Below are positions 42,001-46,902 of a stretch of 46,902 bases of DNA, in pieces; the first letter of the stretch is position 1; every line of letters starts with the position of its first letter. The translations under genes were made by a program, and so were the position numbers. The stretch lies in contig CAZAOA010000006.1 in assembly GCA_964486765.1 (NCBI GenBank), positions 1 through 46,902 of the forward strand. Reading direction: 5' to 3'. The notes below the pieces were generated by a model. That model made no database searches, was not told where the DNA came from, and saw only the letters and a list, made by a program, of their open reading frames with translations. The DNA comes from CAZAOA01 sp964486765. Lineage in GTDB: Bacteria; Patescibacteriota; UBA1384; XYA2-FULL-43-10.

Positions 42001-45000
42001 TAACTCCGCAGTAACCCAAGCTACTTCAACGATCAAGGTTGTAGGTGATGGCAACATAGCTGCCGCTACTTATGTTACCGGATACAGTGATGGCAACACA
42101 CTCAATACTCTAGAAATTCACAATAACGACGATACATATGATTTCTATTATATACCAGGTGATGACCATGATCTTGATGGCAATTTGTACGAATATGCCA
42201 ATGATGCAAGAAATGTTTGGTTTCGGAACACATCTAATTACGACATTACCATAGATGGAGATATAGATTACCTTGGTGCTGGAGGAGGAAGAGAAAGAAT
42301 TAATTGGGGTTTGTCTCCTGCCGTTTGGACCGTCTATGGATCGGTGAACATGAGTGGCGGTTGGAGTGGCGGTCAATCTTCTACTGCATTGTTGCGAATG
42401 ATGATGGATGGAGAGTCATTGATAAGAGGCGATGGGGAAGGCATACCAAACCTGCAAATCAGTGGCAATATCTCTTCTACAGGTTCTATATATATCGACA
42501 TAGACCTGACCATTGATGTGGGCAAAACTTGGACTGTTAATCAGGTATATCTCTCCGGTGGCTCGGCGGGTACCCATACTTCTATCATCAACGGCACGCT
42601 ATCGATTGGTACAGAATTTCGTGCATATTCCAACAATGGTAGCTATCATGCACTTTCCTTCGGTGGCTCTGCTTCTATAACCGGTGCTGGAATATTTAGT
42701 TTTTATGGTAATGAAGCTCACACTAACATGCCAGAATTTACTAATTGGACTGTAGCAACTATTCGATTTTGGATGAACGGAGCAAGCGGAGCAGTAACAG
42801 ATACTCTCGGTGGCAATATGACTACCACCGGAGCAGTAGAGATATATGCCGATGATCCACAGATACTCACTCTCGACTTAAACGACTTCAACTTGAGTTG
42901 CGATGATCTGACAATGGTTGGGACTGATGGAACAGATAAGATTATGGGAGGCACAGGTACTCACACTATAACCGGTGACATTGATTTTGATAGTTTGGCT
43001 ACCAATACCCTTGATGATGAAACCTCTACCTTTGTCATGACTGGAGACGGTGCCTCACTCACATCAAATAGCCAACAGTTTAACAACCTTACTATAGAGA
43101 ACAATGTTATATTCGCAGACAACCTAGATGTTGATGGAAGCTTCAAGTGTATTACTGCCAGTAAGACCATTACCTTTACTGCCGGCATCACTGCTCTACT
43201 TGATGATATCAATCTTAACGGTCAAGCTGCTGGAACAAGAATTACTATACAATCTTCAAGTGCTACCAACGCTTACAACTGGACTGTTGGCACCAATACA
43301 GACGCAGACTTTTTAACTGTATCAGACAGCAATGCAGCTGGTGGTATAGAGGTTGTAGCAACTAACAGTGATGACGCTACTGGCAATACCAACTGGGACT
43401 TTGGTGATTATCGTTGGTGGGTAGCATCTGGTGCAAGTGATTGGAATACAGATGCTAACTGGGCTACTGTAGAGAACGGAACAGGTGGATCTAGTTTTCC
43501 TGTTGCTGGAGATACTGTTTACTTTTCAGATACTTCTTCAACCCAAACACTTACACTTGATGCTAATGCTGCTTGCAAAGATCTCTACACTGACCTTGCT
43601 GATACCAGTGGAACAGATGACTTCACTGGAACAATAGATCTTGCTACCTTTGACTTCGCTGTTGGAGATGCCAGCAATGACGGAATCCTAAAGCCAAATT
43701 CTGGCAACTTTGACCTTGGCTCCGGTACGACGACGATCACGAAGAATACCAACAGTACGATAGCTTACGATTTTCGGGGTTGCACGGTTACGGCTGGGTC
43801 GTCATCGCTGGTAGTTACTAGTGATGGACTCTCTGCTAATATGTCGGCTATTAACTTATACAGCGGAGGCAACATCCTATGGGACCTGACTGCTGCTCTC
43901 GATGATGCTACTTATTGGGCGGACTATGTACCCCGCGACAACCATACGGTGCAGAATTTCTATCTGTCTTCCAATACGGGTCCAGGCTTGGGCTGGTTGG
44001 GACATGTAGCTAATATAGACATGACAATAGCTGGCAACATGGACATAATCGGTGCTGGCGGGCCTGAGTATATCCGCTGGGGGTCAGGAACATGGGAGAT
44101 TACTGGATCAGCCGATCTGCAAGGAGCCGGGGGCCAGCAAGCCAATGGCATACTACGGATGCTCTCGCCAACAGACTCGGCGACCTTAGAGGGTAACGGT
44201 TGCGTTGTACCGGCGCTACAGGTTGAGGGGGATCTCAGCACAACGGTAGGGGCTAACGGGGTTTATGTCGCAGGCGCCCTAACGATAGATGTAGGTAAAA
44301 CCTGGACGGTCAGCAAGTCGCGCCTTGACCCGATAGAGAATGTCAACTTCAACCTCAACGGAACCCTAACTATCAACGACGAGTTTCGCATCATATCTTC
44401 GACAGGTGATTTGCCAACCCTCGTTAAGGGTGGCTCAGGTGCGATCAACGACGATGGGAACGGGACATTAATTTGGCAGAACGAAATTGACCAGAGTATT
44501 CCGGCTATGACCTATGACTGTCACGTGGAGATTGAATCTGCTGGGACTCCTGCTGATCCACTGACCGTCACACTCGGCGGCAATGTTATACTTGGAGCTG
44601 GCAAGAATTGGCTCTTTGACAGCAATGATACCGTCGTCTTCAACCTTGATATGAACGGTAACGACCTGACAGTTCCTGGCACTTGGACACAGCTCGGTGG
44701 AATTGCATCTGGTACCGAAAAACTCACCCTTGGTGCAGGTACACTTACAGTTGGAGGCAACTTCACCGCCGACTCCAGTGAAGCGGGTACATCTACTATC
44801 GACTCATCTGGTGGAGGCGAGGTGGTCTTCAACGGAGCAGCAGCTCAAACTATAACCGTCGGTGGTAATAGCTTTCATGATCTTACTATTACAAATACTC
44901 ACGCTAGTGGTGTTATCCTAGCAGATGCTCTATCTGTAGGAGGCAACCTTCATCTATCTGCTGCTGGCTCCAATGTACTTCTAGATGCCACTACAAACGA

Positions 45001-46902
45001 TGTTGCTGTAACGGTAACAGGTAATATTGATTACACAGGAGTTGGAGCAGGTACAGAATCCATAAGTATGGGAGACGGTACTTGGACAGTAGGTGGCAGT
45101 ATAACTCTTACAGATGGAACTATAACTGCAGCTAGCTCTACTCTTGAAATGATTGGAGCGACAAAAACTCTAACAACCAATGCTCAAACTTTCAATAACT
45201 TTACAGTTTCAAACTCAACTGGTTCAGGTCAAACTGTCATTATCTCAGGAACACTCAATGTTGGAGGCAACCTTTATGTTGATTCTACAGGAGCAGGTGA
45301 AGCCAATCTTGATTGTGCTACCAACAACCCAGCAGTAAATGTAACAGGTAACATAGACTTTATCACAGGAACTGGTAATAAAGATATACATATGGGAACA
45401 AACACATGGACTGTAAGTGGTAATGTAGATCTTACTGATGGAACCATTTTAGCAAGTACATCTACTCTTGTTATGAGCGGAGCAAGTAAAGTTTTAACAT
45501 CAAACGGTCAAACACTATACAACTTCTCTCCTTCCGGAACCATATCAGTTGGAGATGATCTTATAGTTTCTAATATCTTAAACATCACTGCTGGAACATT
45601 TGATGCTTCAAGCAGAACTATAACCTTATCTGATTCAGGTACTCCTTTTGTAGTAACCGGAACTTTTACACCTTCTACTTCAACCATAAGCTATACCGGC
45701 GGCGCAGCTACCAACGTAACTTCTACTACTTACAACAACCTAACTCTAAATCAAGCAGGAACTACCTTTACCGCAGCAGGGGATATGACAGTTAGTTCAA
45801 CACTAATCATCTCATCCGGTGAATTCGATGCCTCAAACAGAACCATAACTCTATCTGGTTCGGGTACAGTATTCTTAATCGGTGGAACATTTACTCCATC
45901 TACTTCAGCTATAATTTTCACCGGATCATCAGCTACTAACGTTACTTCTACTACATACAACAACCTAACACTTAACCAAGCTGGAACTACCTTTACAGCA
46001 GCAGGCGACATAACTGCATCCAATGTACTAAACATCAATGCTGGTATATTTGATGCATCAAACAGAACTATCACTCTCTCTGGTTCTACTACTCCTTTTG
46101 TAGTAACAGGTACCTTCACTCCTTCTACTTCAACTATAAGTTATACCGGCGCAGGAGCTACTAATATTACTTCTACCACTTACTACAACCTTACTCTAAA
46201 TCAAGGAGGAACTACCTTTACTGCAGCGGGCGATATTACCGCAACGTCAATCTTTGATATTAACGCAGGAATATTCGATGCATCAAACAGAACTATCACT
46301 CTCTCTGGTTCTACTACTCCTTTTGTAGTAACAGGTACATTCACTCCTTCTACTTCAACCATCAGCTACACTGGTACTTTAGCAACTAACGTAACTTCTT
46401 CTACTTACTACAACCTTACTTTGGATCAAGGAGGAACTACCTTTACTGCAGCAGGTAATATAGTTGCATCCAATGTATTTAACATTAACGCTGGCATATT
46501 TGACGGTTCAAACAGAACCATCACCTTATCTGATTCAGGTACTCCCTTTGTAGTAACTGGAACCTTCACTCCTTCTACTTCAACCATCAGCTACACCGGC
46601 GCAGGAGCTACCAACGTAACCTCTACTACTTACTACAACCTTACTCTAAATCAAGGAGGCACTACCTTTACCGCAGCAGGAGACATAACTGTAACTACTG
46701 TACTTGACATCAACGCTGGAACATTTAATGCCTCAAATAGAACTATAACCTTATCTGGTGCTGGATTAGCTCTTGATATTAACGACACCTTAACTGCCTC
46801 TACCTCTACCTTTATCTTTTCAAGTGCTAGTGCTCAAACTTTAACTGCAAATGCCAACAACTTCTTTAACCTTACTTCATCAAACTCATCCGCCTCTGGT
46901 CT
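33056..46902 (+). CDS. Giant secreted repeat protein (adhesin-like), 3' end beyond the window
   Basis: One frame stays open for at least 4615 codons to the window edge. GTG 33056 is the first possible start: an in-frame TGA lies nine bases upstream and GAGGGG just before it. The N-terminus has a signal sequence (RWSLLGLLITLIGAIGLIVV, then QQASAAA). The mature part is rich in Thr, Gly, Ser, Ala, Asp and Asn and poor in Lys and Cys, built of short beta-strand repeats of the form GDxLTVTGxLTLTNG and STFDGG. This suggests a beta-helix or stacked beta-roll. Three W-rich modules start near 33200, 41618 and 43412. It is a plausible adhesion or predation fibre, but function is inferred. Confidence 0.88.
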   Translation, partial: MTKVILQKINQVKSPRVRWSLLGLLITLIGAIGLIVVFNHSQQASAAATRWWVAAGAGDWNTDANWSATEGGAGGSSFPVAGDTVYFSDTSSTQTLTLDANAACKDIYTDNADTSGTDDFTGTIDLAGFTLAVGDGTNDGIFKIKNTSPGSLALDLDSSTVTITKLLATPLFDFTNCAVDDGTSTILAIFHADASADRDPVTLTSGGNTLYNLTLNANNASYHVRYDLVDALVIANDFKLDNDGVDRLYFDAISYDVTVSGDFSCTGTGANEWPVFGTGTWTFNGNADFQGSTPTSVAGAGLLVMTTDGNVLEGASAKIPPLQISGNTSTTAGYWGVYVNGDITVDVGKTWIVGRSRTLSAPSPVVTINGDMVVNTEFRFSSGPGASTSIAAASSGNISGAGVIKFYGNDDFTAVPAMVWDNTGGIAITSNSAGTATRTLPFSGNQTISGNIEFQNTHAAKTMILDGSGYDFDVAGDILVDGGTQATGGETIIWGSGTWNITGDITIGGGVGIGAMDSSDNGEVILDGTAAQTVRSDSDSFYNLTIENTHASGVILADALSVTGDLNLSAAASNVLLDAATNDPAVAVTGNVDFTGVGAGSESISMGDGTWTVSGNVDLTAGTVTAASSTLLLAGAANQSITSNSQSFYNLTSTNASSDPGVTFVDNVTATNMFTDITPSTFLTFTAGTTAAFADINLDGQAVGTRITVQSTTTTDANWNVTATPQTDVSYVTVSYNDADAGSEIDASNGTNVEGASVTNWLFTSGIDITGVCKKFNQSTNCADTETVKVAVNGVLQAETDTTLTGAFTISSVTVASSDIVTVFIDNVADALEANAVTKYDGTGNITGVLLYEDHLTIGSVDNQTLANTDLDSYDNSVSGDEDIFFEVDASNDLLVDGTSQTAQDRLYIVASNIYRPDSASSGNVTTTHLENAGTITGDNNVFTIASNLVLTSGQSNTGTLIVGGDYTVEAAATGGTSALQFTGGATQTYTDNGGTDLTGAVTVNKDNGDTLTITAGDTLTVTGALTLTNGQVNTGTIDADSTISVASTFDGGTGILLLDAGGQDFEIADGTSMCGLTISDATTDITFAAGVSASFEGDLTMTAGTFTASTGTISFYADVDISAGGTFTHNSGTIAFRSNLDSVLDLDSTLTLNNVTFNGASDNRECTVSAGDILYVDGTLTLTNGAIDTGTVDANGTVSVASTFDGGTGILLINGAGDQSFTIPDGAYMPGITLNSAATEIDFALGATATIEYYFTLQAGTFTASSGTLTFQEAFDVSAGGTFDANGGSIIFRSFPMTPALDLDTSLTLNNVTFNAISDSRDYVMPADDTLIISGTLTLTNGGVNTGTLNPQGDIQVDATYDGGTALMLFSGGNAQTYTNDGVKDNTGAVTVNKDNGKTLTITAGDTLTVTGTLTLTNGEVDTGTIDANGSISVASTFDGGSGILFLDAGGQDFEIPDGTYMCGLTISDATTDITFAAGADVTFEQDFVMTAGTFTASTGTLTFFIDFDISAGGTVDANGGTIIFYSTNDGGRTIDLNTSQTLYNVTFDINTDDRGYTIAAGDTLIVANALVLTNGVVNTGTIDPNGTISVGASFDGGNATLLVNGAGDQSFTIPDGAEMCGITLNSAATEIDYAVGATSTIEADFTLQAGTFTASSGTLTFYFGFDVSAGGTFNHNSGTINYYFVGGDGSNHTIDLDSSLTINNATFYGNTDGRGCTITAGDTLITTGTLTLANGIVRTGTLNPQGSVQVDATFDGGNALMSFTGGAAQTYTNDGGVDVTGDITVNKDDGDTLTITAGDTLTVTGALTLTNGEVDTGTIDANGSISVASTFDGGTGILLLDAGGQDFEIPDGTSMCGLTISDATTDITFAAGADVTFEGDFTMTAGTFTVSTGTITFDNSFDSSAGGTFTHNSGTVEFNGGHVTFDVNTSETFNNLIVNQWGSGIIFIGSGDTIVVGGALTLTDGNLNTGTIDANGSISVASTFDGGTAVLLLDAGNQDFEIPDGTSMCGLTISAATTDVTFAVGATVTFEGDFILTAGTFTVSTGTITLNGGFDSSAGGTFSHNNGTVEFDGGNVTFDVNTSETFNNLIVNQGGSGHLTISAGDTIIVGGTLTLTDGLVDTGTLNPQGDVQVDATYDGGTALMLFTGGNAQTYTNDGGVDVTGDVTVNKDDGDTLTITAGDTLTVTGALTLTDGEVDTGTIDANAAISVASTFDGGDGTLLLDTATDQSFTMTDGTSMCGINLNNSHVSTTVALAAGSAVNMEGDLNLIDGTFNSDTGALTFSGAGNQILTYAGATITTGNFGMNKTTGDLTITNSTASHNTFVASASMTLTAGALYLDADGDGNVILDAATNDPTVTIGSDIDFTGASGVGAESILMGDGTWSVGGDITLTDGTITAASSTLEMTGATKTLTTNAQTFNNFTVSNSTGSGQTVIISGTLNVGGNLYVDSTGAGEANLDCATNNPAVNVTGNIGFITGTGNEDIHMGTNTWTVGGNVDFRGGTITAGSSTLLFDTNGSQFHGAGVSLYKLTISADVEQLTYLSVTNEITIDNTKTYSGTGNLFISNGSTITLNGIMTGVTLRLSDSACATLGTTGTVTSSVYFAAATQNITIPARTYGGAVGINNSTASDYTATIGTSAAQTLSAGHLISGAYSTGNMIVDAATYNPTVNLSGRIDFTGSGGGTEILQAGNGTWTVSDFIDLTAGTLTAGSSTFVLNGSSNQSITSASQSFYNLTSTNASSDPGVTFVDNVTATNMFTDITPSTYLTFTAGTTAAFADINLNGGAVGTRITVQSTTTTDANWNVTATPQTDVSYVTVSYNDASAGSEIDASNGTNDEGASVTSWSFASGPYTRWWVAAGPSDWNTDANWSATENGAGGASFPVAGDTVYFSDTSSTQTLTLDANAACKDIYTDNADTSGTDDYTGTIDLATFDFAVGDASNDGVLSIKNTGAGSLALDLDTSTVTITKITDGTTAFDLTNSAVTQATSTIKVVGDGNIAAATYVTGYSDGNTLNTLEIHNNDDTYDFYYIPGDDHDLDGNLYEYANDARNVWFRNTSNYDITIDGDIDYLGAGGGRERINWGLSPAVWTVYGSVNMSGGWSGGQSSTALLRMMMDGESLIRGDGEGIPNLQISGNISSTGSIYIDIDLTIDVGKTWTVNQVYLSGGSAGTHTSIINGTLSIGTEFRAYSNNGSYHALSFGGSASITGAGIFSFYGNEAHTNMPEFTNWTVATIRFWMNGASGAVTDTLGGNMTTTGAVEIYADDPQILTLDLNDFNLSCDDLTMVGTDGTDKIMGGTGTHTITGDIDFDSLATNTLDDETSTFVMTGDGASLTSNSQQFNNLTIENNVIFADNLDVDGSFKCITASKTITFTAGITALLDDINLNGQAAGTRITIQSSSATNAYNWTVGTNTDADFLTVSDSNAAGGIEVVATNSDDATGNTNWDFGDYRWWVASGASDWNTDANWATVENGTGGSSFPVAGDTVYFSDTSSTQTLTLDANAACKDLYTDLADTSGTDDFTGTIDLATFDFAVGDASNDGILKPNSGNFDLGSGTTTITKNTNSTIAYDFRGCTVTAGSSSLVVTSDGLSANMSAINLYSGGNILWDLTAALDDATYWADYVPRDNHTVQNFYLSSNTGPGLGWLGHVANIDMTIAGNMDIIGAGGPEYIRWGSGTWEITGSADLQGAGGQQANGILRMLSPTDSATLEGNGCVVPALQVEGDLSTTVGANGVYVAGALTIDVGKTWTVSKSRLDPIENVNFNLNGTLTINDEFRIISSTGDLPTLVKGGSGAINDDGNGTLIWQNEIDQSIPAMTYDCHVEIESAGTPADPLTVTLGGNVILGAGKNWLFDSNDTVVFNLDMNGNDLTVPGTWTQLGGIASGTEKLTLGAGTLTVGGNFTADSSEAGTSTIDSSGGGEVVFNGAAAQTITVGGNSFHDLTITNTHASGVILADALSVGGNLHLSAAGSNVLLDATTNDVAVTVTGNIDYTGVGAGTESISMGDGTWTVGGSITLTDGTITAASSTLEMIGATKTLTTNAQTFNNFTVSNSTGSGQTVIISGTLNVGGNLYVDSTGAGEANLDCATNNPAVNVTGNIDFITGTGNKDIHMGTNTWTVSGNVDLTDGTILASTSTLVMSGASKVLTSNGQTLYNFSPSGTISVGDDLIVSNILNITAGTFDASSRTITLSDSGTPFVVTGTFTPSTSTISYTGGAATNVTSTTYNNLTLNQAGTTFTAAGDMTVSSTLIISSGEFDASNRTITLSGSGTVFLIGGTFTPSTSAIIFTGSSATNVTSTTYNNLTLNQAGTTFTAAGDITASNVLNINAGIFDASNRTITLSGSTTPFVVTGTFTPSTSTISYTGAGATNITSTTYYNLTLNQGGTTFTAAGDITATSIFDINAGIFDASNRTITLSGSTTPFVVTGTFTPSTSTISYTGTLATNVTSSTYYNLTLDQGGTTFTAAGNIVASNVFNINAGIFDGSNRTITLSDSGTPFVVTGTFTPSTSTISYTGAGATNVTSTTYYNLTLNQGGTTFTAAGDITVTTVLDINAGTFNASNRTITLSGAGLALDINDTLTASTSTFIFSSASAQTLTANANNFFNLTSSNSSASG
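33200..33455 (+). repeat. W-rich module, copy 1 (giant gene)
   Basis: Begins RWWVAAGAGDWNTDANW and runs through SSFPVAGDTVYFSDTSS. The WNTDANW plus FPVAGDTV layout resembles the opening of many secreted beta-strand repeat proteins (dW..p.NW...vP.agd.V). It follows the signal sequence directly. Confidence 0.8.
35012..35345 (+). repeat. Segmental duplication, copy A (giant gene)
   Basis: Nearly identical DNA to 41270-41603, offset 6258 bp (in frame), including STNASSDPGVTFVDNV and DANWNVTATPQTDVSYVTVS. Differences are scattered third-position changes and a few codons. Confidence 0.8.
35999..39800 (+). repeat. Higher-order tandem array, period about 1.15-1.18 kb (giant gene)
   Basis: The marker FTGG-A-QTYTxDG recurs near 35999, 37170, 38349 and 39499. 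The marker FDGG recurs near 36205, 36671, 37142, 37373, 37843, 38324, 38555, 39013, 39472 and 39703. Spacings after the first repeat as about 470, 480 and 231 bp, so each large unit holds two long subunits and one short one. Most subunits carry the motif DFEIPDGTSMCGLTIS or DQSFTIPDG. Confidence 0.8.
40237..40555 (+). repeat. Segmental duplication, copy C (giant gene)
   Basis: Nearly identical to 45109-45427, offset 4872 bp (in frame): LTTNAQTFNNFTVSNSTGSG followed by GQTVIISGTLNVGGNLYVD. Only a few base differences are visible across about 300 bp. Confidence 0.8.
41270..41603 (+). repeat. Segmental duplication, copy B (giant gene)
   Basis: Partner of 35012-35345. It directly precedes W-rich module copy 2. 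Confidence 0.8.
41618..41880 (+). repeat. W-rich module, copy 2 (giant gene)
   Basis: Begins RWWVAAGPSDWNTDANW and shares long identical DNA stretches with copy 1, notably the VAGDTVYFSDTSSTQTLTLD region. Confidence 0.8.
43412..43680 (+). repeat. W-rich module, copy 3 (giant gene)
   Basis: Begins RWWVASGASDWNTDANW, again with near-identical DNA through the FPVAGDTVYFSDTSS part. It is followed by the compositionally different segment at 43690-44560. Confidence 0.8.
45109..45427 (+). repeat. Segmental duplication, copy D (giant gene)
   Basis: Partner of 40237-40555. Confidence 0.8.
45560..46760 (+). repeat. 225-bp tandem array (giant gene)
   Basis: The anchor actaccttta occurs at 45761, 45986, 46211, 46436 and 46661, exactly 225 bp (75 codons) apart each time. 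The unit contains FDASNRTITLSGSTTPFVVT, then GTFTPSTSTISYTG, TNVTSTTYYNLTLNQ and GTTFTAAGDI. At least five copies. Confidence 0.9.

Noticed and set aside
33310..46119. Many minus-strand open frames of 60-170 codons across the giant gene
   Set aside because: They lie in a fixed phase against a continuous plus-strand frame, lack ribosome binding sites, have Ser/Val/Pro-rich translations typical of the antisense of Thr/Gly/Asp-rich repeats, and repeat with the same periods.

Overview
The window is about 47 kb of AT-rich bacterial DNA that looks like a scaffold of a Patescibacteria (Candidate Phyla Radiation, CPR) genome. I infer this from the gene set: a PaaX/Cas2-fold regulator, a stand-alone four-helix-bundle protein, a membrane-anchored Clp ATPase, class III ribonucleotide reductase, and many short single-membrane-span exported proteins. 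Families of simple AT-rich intergenic repeats and palindromes point the same way. I cannot place it in a phylum. TGA is an ordinary stop in many genes (for example the ATGA overlap at 16315-16318), so the code is standard.

Layout. 1-3.2 kb: a GC-rich stem-loop, then dnaG and rpoD. 3.4-6.8 kb: an FN3 surface protein on the minus strand, a PaaX-like regulator between two copies of one palindrome, tRNA-Asn, and a membrane-anchored phosphoesterase on the minus strand. 6.9-12.7 kb: a plus-strand run of single-span exported proteins (two unknown, two with a possible PsbP-like fold, GH18, M23, a second phosphoesterase), crossed by a 10-N gap at 7474-7483. 12.8-17.0 kb: a copper operon of CsoR repressor, CopA-type ATPase, a small membrane protein, a DUF1573 protein and a CcdA-like thiol transporter. 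The ATPase is interrupted by two in-frame TGA codons near its C-terminus. 17.0-21.0 kb: an RskA-like exported protein, a DUF389 membrane protein, a candidate structured RNA, a multi-span protein and a metzincin-like surface protease with Ig-like domains. 21.2-24.4 kb: nrdD and nrdG behind a NrdR-type box. 24.4-25.6 kb: a GC-rich cassette (promoter, folded leader, TIM-barrel isomerase, terminator) that looks foreign. 25.6-29.4 kb: ZIP metal transporter, four-helix-bundle protein, thioredoxin-DsbD-like fusion, a cysteine-less CsoR-like regulator, a 45-residue membrane protein and a ferredoxin. 29.5-32.9 kb: a small membrane protein overlapping a membrane-anchored Clp ATPase, then small membrane ORFs.

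From 33056 to the end of the window one reading frame stays open: a secreted repeat protein of at least 4615 residues with no stop reached. It holds three copies of a W-rich module, a nested array with a period of about 1.15-1.18 kb, an exact 225-bp tandem array, and long near-identical segmental duplications. It is the most striking object here.

Other themes: several genes (paaX-like, the 6.8-kb phosphoesterase, the 18.65-kb membrane protein, probably M23 and ZIP) have a TATAAT-type -10 box 6-9 nt before ATG and no Shine-Dalgarno, which predicts leaderless mRNAs. Metal and redox functions recur in two modules: copper efflux with CcdA, and ZIP with thioredoxin-DsbD and a second CsoR-family protein.
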